Positions 32,885-44,498 are shown, numbered from the stretch's first letter. The stretch is 64,000 nucleotides of DNA from Auricularia sp. M13 (GCA_037042915.1 CM073193.1:6138001-6202000); one strand, 5' to 3'. A program made the numbers and translations. The notes: generated from the letters alone by a model not told the origin.

Positions 32885-33275
32885 TAAGCGGCAGTAGGTC
32901 CATGGTCGCCCGCATAGCTTTGCTCAGCGATGCGCAGCGATCCTCAGCGGTGCGGGGGGCTGATCGACTGTATCAGTATTTGCGCATTGTCCAGCGATGC
33001 GCAGCGATCCTCAGCGGTGCGGGGGGCTGATCGACTGTATCAGTATTTGCGCATTGTCCAGCGATGCACAGCGCTTCTCAGCGATGCTCCATGTTAATTC
33101 AGCGATTCCAAGCTGTGTGAGTGCTAACCGACTGTATTCATATTTAAGCGGCCTCAAGCGATGCTCAGCGATTATCAGCGAGGCTCACTGACATGCGAGC
33201 GCTGACCGACTGTGCTCATATTTAAGCGACCTCAAGCGATTCCCAGCGATTCCCAGCGATTCCAAGCGATTTAAA
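32885..33275. repeat. Right subterminal AGCGAT repeat field
   Basis: Dense AGCGAT words (TCAGCGATGC, CAGCGATCC, CAAGCGATTCCCAGCGATTCC), the inverted counterpart of the left subterminal field. It includes a perfect tandem duplication described separately, and a second, diverged pair of about 80-base units around GACCGACTGT-C/A-TTCATATTTAAGCG (about 33120-33250). Confidence 0.85.
32925..33058. repeat. 67-bp perfect tandem duplication
   Basis: Two adjacent copies (32925-32991 and 32992-33058) starting CAGCGATGCGCAGCGATCC and containing TGATCGACTGTATCAG are identical as read. A third, diverging copy starts at 33059. Perfect identity implies a recent duplication inside the subterminal region. Confidence 0.9.
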
Positions 33276-33330
33276 TAAAATTATTAGATAGCTAGTATCA
33301 CTACACTACAGACGGTTGAACACTGAAAAC

Positions 33331-33401
33331 GTGCCAAAGTGCGGCTTTCGCTGAACCGATGCATTGCACAAAGTGCGGGTATCGCTTAAGCGAAAAGTCC
33401 C
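33331..33401 (-). repeat. Right inverted terminal repeat
   Basis: Reverse complement of the left terminus with a few differences. It ends AAGTCCC at 33401. The two CCGCACTTTG blocks are both present (as CAAAGTGCGG here). Confidence 0.9.
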
Positions 33402-33743
33402 GACACAGCTGAGCAGGCCCTAAGCCCAGATTCCATGGTGGAGTGCTGCTAAAGTTGCTACTACGCATCGAGCGCGGGCTGGATCATGTCTAATAAATTC
33501 AAGAATAGATCCGATGACGATGCCTCTGACGAGGAATTCTCCAATTTCGAGTTGCTGTGGAGAATGACCGCTGCCTGGCTCTGTCGCCGTACTCTGCCTA
33601 CCCAATGCACGTGTGTAACGCCTTTCGATGGAAGCCCAAGCAGTGAATGATGATACCAAACGACAACGTGACATGTTGAAATGCCCGTACCCTGATCTAC
33701 CCATTGAAACCTACGAATCGCGCGCGGGCGCAAGCTACATCGC
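33402..33743. other. Gap between transposon and P450 gene
   Basis: 342 bases of host flank, presumably the 3' untranslated region of the P450 gene. No gene is seen. Confidence 0.45.
33412..33419. repeat. Candidate right target-site duplication AGCAGGCC
   Basis: Direct copy of the 8-mer at 10143-10150, again 10 bases outside the recognisable terminal repeat. Confidence 0.5.
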
Positions 33744-36048
33744 CTAGGACTCTGAATGATAATCTCCGGTCGAGCCGGCCTCGTATGCGGCGTGGATCAA
33801 CTCGACGGCCTTTGGGGAACGGGGCGTGAGCACTGGATGGAAAGGCTCGGGATAGCTGCCGGTGAGAAGACCCGTCAACGATGGCCGCGAATGCTGTATG
33901 CGAGGAACAGCGGCAGACCTGAAAGCATCCTCGCCCGTCCAGCTAAACTTGAACGGCGGTGCGTCCTCGCCGTTGTCACACGACGGCGGGCTCGAGATCC
34001 ACGCGGTCGCCAAGATGCTCGTTATCGTGAGGAAGAGCGAGTTCTCAGCGAGGTGGCGCCCCGGGCAGATTCTGTGCAACACGGCATTCGGTGTCAGCGC
34101 TCGACAGCACGCCGTTTGGGGCAAGAAGAGGCGGGTACCTCCTTCCGAAGCCGAACACGTATTCCCGCGGGTCTGCAGTACGCATTCCCGCGGCAGCGCC
34201 CGGGAGGAATCGCTCAGGTATAAAGTCGTCCGGGCGGTCCAATGGGCCCCCGTCCTCTGCGAGCAGGCTCAAGTTCCTGAAAGGTTCGCGTGAGCAATGC
34301 ATGTTAACAATGTCGCGCGAACGGCAGACCATTGGTTGCAGATGACATGCGTCTCTCTAGCAAAGAAAAATCCTAGATCTCCGTTAGGATTCTGAAAGAG
34401 TTTGATAGTTGTCTACTGCACCTCTGTACTCCTCATCCTTCGCCATACGATGGGGCAAGCCAACAGCAAGCGATGGGTGCCATCTGTGTGCCTCGGTGAT
34501 GACTGCATTGACGTACGGCAGCGAATCGCGATCTTCAGCAGACGGAAGCCGGTCGGGGCCCACGACGCGCATGATCTCGTCCTGGGCTTTGCGCTGCACC
34601 GAAGGGTGAAGTTGCATTGCCGCGATGAACTTGATGACCGTGTGCGCTGTCTGTAGGTGATAATCATTAAATTTGGAGTGCGAGTGTGCGTCCAGGGGAG
34701 AAAGGACTCACGGTGTGAACCGCGGCTACACCATGGAGTTTAGCTGCAAGGTGTCCAGAAGTCATTCATGACACGCACCACGGTACATCTCAGATGCCAG
34801 GTACTTCAGCCCGGGATCTCCGTCAACGCGTAACGGAGATGCAGGGTCGACCTGGCCCGCTGCCTGCGCCTGCAGACAATTCGCGACGAATGACGGCGGC
34901 GCTTTACCCTCAACCTGAAGCCGTTAGCTGGGATCCTCGCACCGCCCGCTGAAAGCGAAACAACTCACTATCTGACTTTTTGCGGCTACAAAGTAGGCCG
35001 CATACCCCTTACGAATCGCGACTACGCGCTGGGCGTGGCGCTTAAATCCCGCCCCGGGAAACCAGGATGGTATGAAGCGGACTGCCGTGGCAGATGTTTA
35101 AGTTAGTAAGTGTTCAATAACATAAACAAACTGCATCGCCAGCCAAGTTGGGGTAAACATAGCAAAACGCACGGATAGGAATAGACTCCACGAGATATTT
35201 GCCAGGGATTTGAGCGGAGAGAAAGGCCCCGCTGACGATACTGTTAAGCCGGATGAACTGTCAAAGCCGAGCCTGTCAGGAAACCTGTACCATGGGATTG
35301 CGAATCCCGCCAACACTCACCTGGTCAAAGTGCCCCTCGGTAGGTAAGCCGTATATAATCGCAAATATGCTTTTCCCCAACGCACTGCGTGAACAGAGTG
35401 AGCGGTGCGTTTAAACCATGGTATTCATGGGCTCACTCTCTGAGCTCCTCCTTGCACTCGGCATTCGGGGCTTCAAAGATCTTCTTCAGAAATTTCGCCG
35501 CGTAATAAGTCTGGACGCCGTGGAAGGCCTTAACGGCCTGTGATCCGAGGGCAATTTGGGAGAGCTTCCGTTCGTAACGCCATCTCGGCGTATCTTGCGA
35601 CGTCGACATATCCTGCAGCAAACTTTGAGTCGAAAAATTTAGTCGAATAAAAGTCATCACTACCTGCGTCATGCCCATTAATTCATGCATGATGCAAATC
35701 GGCCGACCTGACGCGCGGGCCATGAGCTTCTTGCCGTCCTCGAGGGTGTTGAGGATGATCAGCGGCTGCCCGAGGATGCGCGCGTAGGTGATGCCCCCTG
35801 CAATGTTGGTGAACACGACAACCCGGGAGCATCGAAGTCAGAGTCGATCCTACCGAAGGTTTTTGCCCATTCGCTGAAGCGGATCCAAGGATAGGTTGCG
35901 GGAATGTCGAAGAGGTTGCCAATGAACCATTTGGGGCTGGGGCCCGGGGGTAGGGGTGTTTGTTGCCGTGGCGCCGACGAGTGAGAGCGAATAGGGCGGC
36001 CACGACACCCAGGCAGAAGAAGCAGGTGAGAGAGTTCATGTGCAGCAT
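33744..36048 (-). CDS. Cytochrome P450 monooxygenase, possibly damaged
   Basis: Read leftward from an ATG at 36048 (or 36039) to a TAG at 33744. The N-terminal membrane anchor (MNSLTCFFCLGVVAALFAL) is followed by the proline hinge PLPPGPSPKWFIGNLFDIP. RFIPSWFPGAGFKRHAQR lies mid-protein. The K-helix region has PYVNAVITEAHRWHP with the ExxR pair. PDDFIPERFLPGA and the heme loop FGFGRRICPGRHLAEN follow, whose Cys ligates heme and whose codons are split by an intron. The family oxidises small molecules at the ER membrane, and fungal members often act in detoxification or secondary metabolism. At two points (about 35941-35975 and 35581-35620) the coding frame changes with no intron evident. It may therefore be a recent pseudogene or contain assembly errors. 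I do not assign a CYP number. Confidence 0.78.
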
Positions 36049-37253
36049 TGTCCGAAAAGTTGAAATGGGGGATGAGACCAATTCAAGGGCATCTACTGTC
36101 CAGTCAGGCATACTTATGCGTGCGCACGGGTGAACGCGCCCAATAATCGTCCACGAGGATCGTCGAGGATCAAGGAATCGATTAACATTCGACATCTGGC
36201 TTTTTGTCGAATCGACACCCACACGCACAGTACTTTGCAGAATCACCGTAGTAGTAATGACAGTCGATCACAGGCGCGGCGGCATGGCTGGAAGTAAGGG
36301 GGATCGACCATTCTGGCAGGATGAGACGCGCCCATCGCTCAGCGAAACGCCGATACCTGCGACATCGATGACCAGAACACCAAGAAAATCCGGATGAGGC
36401 CCTGGGCGGTTGTGCCTCAATAACTTGCAATGGAGTTGATAATTGTTCGAAGTAGCAATGACTCCTTGACCCTGTGATCCACCGTCCAGCGCCTGCCCAA
36501 GCTCATGCTGTGTTTTCATGTTATTGAGGAGGTAGTTGCCGGGTCCATGATGGGCTTTGGCGTCTGCTTGTCGGTCAGCGCGCGTACCGTACCGAAAATA
36601 AAATCGAGCACAAACCAGGAAAGGGGGGTTTAGCGTCAGGCCCCTATCCTGTACGAAGCCGTCCCTACCTCTTGTGATGTCCTTGCCGGCATGCCATCGC
36701 GCTGCAGGTCGCGGATGCCAAAAAAAAGCATGGTATCTTCGGAACGCTATTCCGTTCCTTCGACATGGCCAAGGCAGCCGATCAGTGAACGAGAAGGGTG
36801 CATGCCGATTCCCGGACCCGCAGACAGCGTGCTCGCAAATTCTAGGCGCGCGCGGTGAAGGTGTAAGCATTTGTTGTTGAATTGTAGAAGGGCACGGAGA
36901 GCCCGCTATGGGTTTGACGGCTGACGATTGACATGTGCAGGCGCTGCGAACGCACTCGGCAGCCAGCGCCATCGTACATGTTTGTCGATGTCGGCAGCGG
37001 ACATGTTACATGCTGGAGGTGCACGCCACCATGGGCCAAGGGACGGTTGTATTGGTCGATGGCTGCCGCTGCTCTTGGACGTAGGGCAGCGATCAAACAA
37101 AGGACAGACATTGTGCGACAGATCAGGAAGAGGCCAAAAGACAATCCCTATAGCGCGATGAAAGTGAGCTGTAGATCCTATTCTGCTATTCGACTTACGT
37201 ACTGCTCGACAGCTGCAAGTCTGCATCCGAACCCTGAGTCCTGTCAGAACTCG
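36049..37253. other. Intergenic region, no supported gene
   Basis: 1.2 kb between the P450 start and the MFS 3' end. A 234-codon minus-strand frame at 36268-36972 has no domain and ordinary random composition. I see no repeats or RNA genes. Confidence 0.4.
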
Positions 37254-39311
37254 CTACGCACTATCGTCTGCAAGATCCAGATCGCGATTTTGCGCAGGTA
37301 CCAAGTCCGGTTTCTCCCCGCGACCCTCCTCGCGCAATACAGGCGCGGGGTTTTTATCTCCTACGATCCCCACCCGCCAGAGGAACAGCGCGCCGAGAAC
37401 CATACCTACGAGAATGTCAGACTGAGTTTGAATGGGAAATCGAAGGAGCAATGAGCGTACCGGATGCCGCGAAAGCGAAGCACGCCCAGAATCCGGCCCG
37501 GTACCCCTTCATCTGAGCATCGTGCGGCGCGGTGTTCAAGTCGCCGCCGATAATCGCGTCCTCGCGCCCGTGCAGCGCGCGGCGCACGCCGGCATCGTGC
37601 GCGATGGTGCTTATGGCGAGGCCAAATGCGGAGCCCAGCTGCATGAGGGTCTGGAAGAGACCGCCGGCGACGGACTGCTCGCCGGGCAACGCGACGCGCG
37701 CCACGAAGATCGCACCGGACGCGAAGACAAAGTCGGCGCCGAAGACGGAGAGGACGGCTGCGGGGAAGTTGAACGCCCAGTATGTCGCATGCTCGTTGAC
37801 CACGGCGAAGAGCAGACAGGCGACCGCGGTCAGGCCGGTACCCAGCACTGTAGACGGGCTGAGACAACGTCCATGTGGGTGTATGTGCACTAACCGACAA
37901 GATAGACCATCGGGATGTGCGCGACGAACAGGCCGACGATAACATTGAGCGTCACGCCAGTGACGATCATGGGTAGGAATCGAACCATGACTTGGACGGG
38001 TTCTTTGTGCAATAATTGCTGGTAGTATAACTGTAAGGCACTGTTAGGTTGTTGGACTGAGGCTTCAAGCTCCTGGGACGCACAATGGTCCAAAACGTCC
38101 AAGCTGTGAAAGCACAGTACTCGAAGAACCCAATGGCTTGGACGACCGCGAATGTTCCGTGGCCGCGTGTCCAAAGACCGATGCGAAGCATTGGAGTCCT
38201 TCCCAAGCGATGCTCATAGTACCACTCCCACGTGAAGAAAGCCGCAATTATGAAAGGCGATATGACGAGGAGCGCAATGATATCTGGGTCTTCGTTCATA
38301 TTCGAGCATATGCGGGGTGAAACAAGGCATACAGTGTGTACGCCAACCCTGTGGGGCTGATTCTCCTTGGGCGAGGGAGAAGGAGAAAAGAATCAGCCCG
38401 ACAGTGATAAGAGCTGCACCGATCCAGTCAATAGTCCTGTCAAAGAAGGAGCTCAGACCCAGAATTATCACCATGAACCGAGCCTCACCTGTCCCCAGAG
38501 GTTTTCTTGGAAAGCGGGGGGTCGTGGTCTATGGAAAGAAGACCAAGCAGGAAGACAATAACTGTCAGGCCGGTTATCAAAAAGAACGCGCTCCTCCACG
38601 TTTGCCTGTAGTAGCCCCATATTCAGGGAATAAGTACTAAGACGGTAGAGGACTTACTTTGTGTATTGCACGAGAGGGGCCGAGACAACCCATCCTACCA
38701 CAGCTCCAAGGGGTGCCCCAGCGGCAAAGGTGGCCATTGCCAGTGAACGAGTTCTCCCAGGCGGAAAGCTGTGCGCAAGGATACCCAACTAAGATCGCAG
38801 CGGGATAAGTCAGCCGAGATGTGGGGTGGCAACTAGGAAGACTGACCGAGGCAGGGACTGAGGCTGCGACAGAGATGCCTGAAAAGCCACGCAGAATCTC
38901 AAGCGTGATATAGTTAGGCGCAAAGCCGCATCCCAGGGAAAAGGCTGCAAGCCAGAGGGTGCCGGCGAGCCATACCCGCCGTCGGCCGTATAGGTCTGCT
39001 ACTCGTCCAAACAGCAGCAGGAGGCAGCCCGAAGACAAAGAATACGCCGATGTAAGCCACTGCAAGCGCGACTGAGGGATATCCAGGTCCTTAGCAATTA
39101 TAGGCAACGAGATAGATACCATCTAAATCGGCTATGAGTGAATAAATTTGATAATGACATGCACACATACCGACATGGATCCATTCCCGACCACTACGCT
39201 CGCTGTGCAGGCCAGTATGAGGATGACGGTCATGACCGCACTGCGATCACGAAAATGGAAAGCATCGCCGTCGGTGGCCTGGTCGTCGATGGTCGTGTCA
39301 CTCTTGGCCAT
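37254..39311 (-). CDS. Major facilitator superfamily drug/solute exporter
   Basis: ATG at 39311 (MAKSDTTIDDQAT), stop at 37254, eight or so exons. TM1 includes AVMTVILILACTASVVVGNG. Then SRLQWLTSAYSLSSGCLLLLFGRVADLYGRRRVWLAG gives TM2 and the loop 2-3 signature G-x-x-x-D-x-x-GRRR. FSLGCGFAPNYITLEILRG and LAMATFAAGAPLGAVVGWVV match TM4-5 of proton-antiport drug exporters. Later helices include FLITGLTVIVFLLGLLS, WIGAALITVGLILFSFSLA and VLGALFLWRVGIV. The size and helix count fit a 14-helix DHA2-type protein in the plasma membrane. The nearest resemblance I recall is to the Atr/ammonium-permease-like fungal group. The substrate is unknown. It lies upstream of the P450 on the same strand. Confidence 0.88.
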
Positions 39312-39730
39312 AGCACGAGGAGGAGCAGTCAGAGGATGAGCGTGCGCGCTTCCAGGTTCTGCCCGTACAGCGCCCCATTTTGTGACGGCTGCTGCCAGGG
39401 ATGGGCTGAGCCTCCAGTCACGCCGATCGAGAAACAGGCTGCCACATACGTCAACCAGGTTGGAAGTTTGCTCTCAGCTTCCGGCATGAACGAGCTCAAG
39501 GGGATGTATCGGAGCGCCTTCGGCTTAGGCCGATCCGATCTTGTCCTCGAAGTTTGCCACGCAAAGCAGCACAAGGCACTGCTACAAGGCAGTTCGAACT
39601 CCTGCTGTTATCTCAAACGCTTGCATTTTCGTCAAGTACAAATGATGAATGTCATACCATTACAACTACCTACACAATTACAGTCGAGCGTGTCGATATA
39701 GGAGAGAACGAGACGCCAAATGAGCCGCGC
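39312..39730. other. Gap between MFS and Argonaute genes
   Basis: 419 bases upstream of the MFS start and downstream of the Argonaute stop. No gene is supported. Confidence 0.4.
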
Positions 39731-42700
39731 TTACAGGTAGAACATACTGTTCCTCAGATTTTCGTGCAGACCTGGTCCCCACATTTTCTTGGCCGCGTCA
39801 TACACTTGAGCCTCTTCTTCCTCGCGTCTGCGCTTCGCGCGCGCGCTGCCCGTCTCGGAAGGATGACCGCCGCTCGCGGCGGAGCTCTCTTGAGCTTGGT
39901 TCAAGAAGCCGTGGATCCAGTACCGCGCCTGCTCGCAGACAACGTCGGCGTAGTAGGCTGGCGGCACGAGCGACACGGCCTTCGTAGCGCGGGCGTAGAG
40001 ATAGCTCGTCGCGTGAATGCCGGTCTGTATCTCGTCCGCGCCGAGGCCGGGCGTGCGCTCGTCGTAAATGACGATGTAGTGCGTGGGACGTACAGTGCCC
40101 TGTAGCCCAGCGTGCGCCTGGAGGTAGAAGTCGAAGTCGACAACGGACGTGACACCGCGATCGACCACGGTACCAGGTTTTGTGTTGCCAGTCTTGTCAG
40201 CGTCTTGGTCCGCCGTCGCAGGGAAGCGGGCATGGTGACGTTTGCCGCAAATGATAACGCTCAACGCGGGGCGATAGTGAGGATCCTTGGGGTCGATACG
40301 CTTGAATGCGACCAAAAACTGCGGCACCTCTTCGCGGATTACTTTGTCGTATTGACCCTAGGAGAAAGCTGTAAGATATACAGTGAAACAACTAGCTGAC
40401 GAAACGCACCTCAGAGACACCGTCACGGAAGACAAGAATTCGCTCGGGAAGGGACTTTGTAGCATTTCTGTAGGCGACCAGGCGTTCGAGCATCATCTCT
40501 GCGAGTTCAGCAATGCCCTGCAATCACGACCTGAGTAACTGTGCAAGCCACACGATACTAAAGCGCACCTCCTGCTTGGATTTCTGCAGGCGCAGGCTGG
40601 CGGGAAATTGGACAAAGTCGGCGTCCACGTTAGCGACAACGCCGGCAATTGAAGGCGTCCCGGGGACGCTGGCAGGTCCAGGATGTGTAACGTCGATGCC
40701 AACCATCATCGTCCGTTTACCAGTCAGCCATTGCATTGCCTGCGCGTCGAGTTTGTGATTGATGCCACCGAGCTTGGTGTTGACCTTCAGCGAGACATTG
40801 CCCAAATACTGGTCCTGGCGCTTCGCGCCTGTGACCTTTTCGAAGTCTATACACTGCGTGTGGACGCCGAACCGGACAGCAGCCAGCCGCTTGATATAAG
40901 GGTAGATGAATTCATCCCGGCGCTGCAAGATGACAAGGATGAAGCCGACAGATTTTGCTGCGGCAGGGGTCCCCAGAAGTTCTTGAAAGGCCGCATCGAC
41001 GGTGGTTGCTGCTGGCCTCGGGCTAGTCTTTGACACGTCGATCCGGTGAAGCTTCGTGTGCTTGGGAATCTGCATGCCACTCGACCTGCAGCTTCGCTGG
41101 AAGGCGTCTAGCAACGAAAGCAGCTGCGAATCGGGCGTGCCGTCGGCAGTGAACATGGGCGACCTTGATGCGTCCAAATTGACGCAGAGAACGTGCCACG
41201 TCTGAACCTGGGCACCGCGGTGGAATTTCACATTTCTGAGGTTCCACGAGCCATCGGTCGCCATGGCTGAACTCCCCAAGTACGTGATTTTGGGCGGAGG
41301 GAGCCTGCGCGCAGGAATGACGGCCATCTGCCCCTCCACAGTCACGCCAAACTCGTTAAGGACGGGAGCGGCATTGGCGCCAGAGAGCGCAAGCTTCTGC
41401 ATGCCCTGCTGAACGATATGATGGGCGTTGACGGCTGGTTTACGACTTGCAAGGTTCAGCATCTTCTGCGTCTCCATTGGCGAGAGCTTGCCGAAATGCG
41501 GCTCTCCCTCCTCTATTATGCAGATTTCTGCGGGCAGATACGTGGGCTTGCTCGAGCCGACGTCCACTAGCGGCAAATCTGGATGCCGAAGTACTATCCC
41601 ATACTCTATGACCCGGGAGTCAGTTATCAACAACTCAGCAAAGATACTGAGCTATAAATGACGTACTGCGCTGGAAGTAATCCTTGACAGAGATCATGCC
41701 GCCGCCGTATTCATCGCACGGGAACCTCTGGCTGTTCGCGTCGCCGCTGGCCGCAATCCTTTTGATCGTGTACTTGCGCCTGTATCCAAGGTGCTGCGTC
41801 GTGACCTTGACCTTATGCATGAACTCGCGAGGGTAGGCGCCGAAGGAGCCGCGGTTGAATGCCATCATGGCATCCGAGAGCAGTCCTGGTTGATGGAACG
41901 CAGTCATGCAGACGTTGACATTGACCATGAGTTGTCGGAAAACAGGGCGAACCGACGAGTAAAACCCCATGTAGGCAACGAGGCGGGGTCCGAGTGGGCC
42001 CTGCTCTTCGTCGTTGAAGAAGAACCTATTGCGCCCGACGCGGAACCCTGCCTGGGCGGCCTGGCGTTGCAGGACAAGATTGAGGGCCGAAATGACCGGC
42101 TTAACCTCCGTGTCCTCGTCCACGGCAGTGACATCGCCGTCGAGGTACCTACGATACAGTCAGCACAATCACGACGTTTACGAAAGTATAGGGCACGCAC
42201 CTCTTCAACGGCGCCGTCAAGAGTTCCTTCACGAATGTGACGGTGACTTCATAGCGGTCAGGATTGCGACTAGTCCTGTTGTCGCCCTCTTCGTAATACG
42301 AAACCGAGCCAGACAAGGGCTGAGGAAGAAGACGAGCGGATACGAGCCTTCCAGCGCCGTCGTGGGCAATATAGCCCGTAAGAGAGCTGCCCGTGCTGTC
42401 CCTCTCGAACAGGTCCAGTATGCGACGCCTCACGCGAGCCTTCTGCGACCTCGGCTCCGGCTTGATCTCGATACTGTACTCATAGAACTTGTCCTTATCC
42501 AGACGAATTGGGAAGAAGTTGGCACGCAGTACAATCGCTGTGCCCTCCTTGAGGGTAACGATAGGTTAGATGCTACATGAGCAAGCCCAAGATATGACAC
42601 ACACCTTGCCATAGGAGGGACGAATTGGTCGCTCAGGACCTGTGCGTTTGCCTTGTAGACCGCGCAGGATTTGGTCGGCCTGGGCGAGGTCGCGTGGGTC

Positions 42701-43378
42701 AATGCTGGCTGGCCGGTTTGGGTCCGGGTTGTAGATAGCAGGGACGTCTGCAAATGTTCCGCGTCCTCGAGGCGGAGGCATGCCGCCGCCGCGAGGCATA
42801 CCGCCGCGGTCGCCACCAAATCCGCCGCCACCGCGACCAAATCCGCGGCCACCGCGACCAAATCCGTCGCCACCACGTCCTGGTCCGACCCCGCCGCGTC
42901 CCGGCCCAAAATCGCCGCGTCCTCGTCCAAAATCGCCACGTGCTGGTCCAGCTCCGCCGCGTGCTGCGCCGCGATTGTCGAAGCCGCCGCGCGAGCCCGA
43001 GTCTGAGACGTGACTGGCCGGCGTATCGCGACCGCCAGCGCCAGGCCATGTCCCGCGACCACGGCTAGGCTCGGGCGACCCACGACCGCGGCCGGCGTCT
43101 GGTACGCCCCGACCGCGACCTGTATCGGGTACGCCGCGACCGCGACCAGCATCGGGCGCTCCACGGCCGCGCCAAGCATCAGGCGCCCCACGACCGCGAG
43201 CAACATCAGGCGCCCCTCGTCCGCGGGCACCATCAGGTGTTCCACGGCCACGGCCAGCATCAGGTGTTCCGCGGCCACGACCAGCATCAGGTCCTCCGCG
43301 CCCGCGACCAGCATCAGCCGCTCCACGACCTCCGCGACCGCCGCCTCGTTGTTGTCCTCCGCGTCCGCGTCCCGACAT
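39731..43378 (-). CDS. Argonaute protein with RGG-repeat N-terminus
   Basis: ATG at 43378 (MSGRGRGGQQRGGG), TAA at 39731, about ten exons. Roughly the first 200 residues are GRGRGxPDA-type repeats and RGG/FGRGG boxes. A linker (NPDPNRPASIDPRDLAQADQ) leads to the N/L1 region. The PAZ-containing part has VKVTTQHLGYRRKYTIKRI and EYGGGMISVKDYF. The MID part includes KITYLGSSAMATDGSWNLRN. The PIWI domain shows MVGIDVTHPGP (Asp), ILVFRDGVSEGQYDKVI (Asp) and PTHYIVIYDE (His), so the slicer residues appear present. The C-terminus is MWGPGLHENLRNSMFYL. Argonautes bind small RNAs and silence matching transcripts; in fungi this includes transposon control and quelling. The RGG repeat region is long compared with QDE-2-like proteins I recall. 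The gene looks intact. Confidence 0.94.
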
Positions 43379-44498
43379 GTGTACAGTACTGTCAGCTTTC
43401 TGCGCAAGAAGCAGCACAGAGTCTCAGAGTCAGACGAGTGGCGCTCTTATGACGAGAGTGAGCACCCTCAACGTGCCAGGGATCGATCGTTTGGGCGCTC
43501 CATATGGCCGCTGTCCGACTCCGCCGGGTGGTAGCGCATGCGAACTGAGATGAGCCAGCATGTTCAAGTTTGGCATCAGGAGCACTGGCCAAGTCCGTTC
43601 GGTTAGCCGGACGCGGCAACAAGCATCGATCGAGAGTCCAAAAACGCGTTCGCGTTGAAGCCGTATGCCCAGACCAATATTTCGTAGGAAATGTGGAATG
43701 CCAGGATACTGCCCAAGCTCACGGGTTGAAGCGGTGTAGCCGAAGACAGTAACAACCCGTGAGAGAGATGCGCATCGAACGGCCCTGGCCTCGTGTTATG
43801 CGCGCACTCAGGTGCGTGTGGGGTCCCATACCGGGCGTGTCGAGCCCATTCCAGGAAAGTGGAGATTGCAAATCAGCGAAGGCGCTGGGTACGTCTAGAG
43901 ACCATGCCGCTGGAGCCCAGGACGCAGTTTAGAGCCGCACAGTGTTGCGTGGAGCAGAGCACGAGCATGTGCACATCAGGAATTTTTTTGCTGCAAGTGG
44001 TGCAGTTTCTCGGGTTCGTAGACATGGGACGCTGAGCAGGGCGCAGTGCGGGGTTCGCGATGGCTCTATGCCTGCTGGCTGAGAAGCTGGCACAGGGCTA
44101 TGCTGGGCGTAGAGAAGCGGGAGTAACGGGTAACATGCGGTAGCGCTCGATCGATGTGCACGCGACAAAGAGGATACACGGTTCAAAGTCCGCTGTACCT
44201 GCATCCTTCGAACGCGTTCTACAAGTCTACATCCAGTAGCTGGGGTTTGTGAATACAAAAGGGACAGAGCACCCTCCGAGGCACCAAGGAAGGAGCGCCT
44301 ACAAGCATCCCGCATCAAAGCCTGAGATTATAACGACGTGGACAAACTACCTAAAGGGCATGCAAGGATACTAACAACAGGAACATTCTAAGACTGCGCC
44401 ATGATCATGAGCGGAGTGGAATAGCGGAACCTGGTGTACAAGCCGGAGCACCGGGCTACGAGACGGCAAACTAAGAGGCGATGTGGATTATGAGCCGC
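43379..44498. other. Intergenic region, no supported gene
   Basis: About 1.1 kb upstream of Argonaute and downstream of the Sur2-like gene. A 129-codon minus-strand frame at 43929-44318 has no domain and no codon bias. Nothing else is seen. Confidence 0.4.

Larger units (their letters stand above)
10161..33401. mobile_element. KDZ-class DNA transposon carrying TET/JBP dioxygenase and cargo
   Basis: About 23.2 kb bounded by inverted terminal repeats. Both termini begin GGGACTTT, then CGCTTAAGCGAT, then CCGCACTTTGTGCAA, GCATCGGTT and CCGCACTTTGGCACGTTTT. Inside each end lies a field of AGCGAT-type subterminal repeats. In order the element holds a KDZ transposase (minus), two cargo genes (minus), a Cys-rich cargo gene (plus), a CACTTGAGCCCG array, a TET/JBP dioxygenase (minus), a RING gene (plus), a CpG-rich array and a large cargo gene (plus). 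KDZ transposases and their linkage to expanded TET/JBP genes in mushrooms are known. The extent of this copy is read directly from the repeats. Several genes inside change frame without an evident intron, so activity is doubtful. Confidence 0.9.

Noticed and set aside
10161-33401. Retroelement or other capsid-type element as the source of the cargo genes
   Set aside because: No reverse transcriptase, integrase, protease or capsid motifs and no direct long terminal repeats were seen; the ends are inverted repeats and the transposase is KDZ.
36268-36972. 234-codon minus-strand frame between P450 and MFS
   Set aside because: No domain, no bias and no splice-supported extension.
42430-43407. 325-codon frame overlapping the Argonaute RGG region
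   Set aside because: It is the alternative frame of the GRGRG repeat; the RGG frame joins the PAZ and PIWI exons.
43929-44318. 129-codon minus-strand frame upstream of Argonaute
   Set aside because: No domain or codon bias; likely chance.
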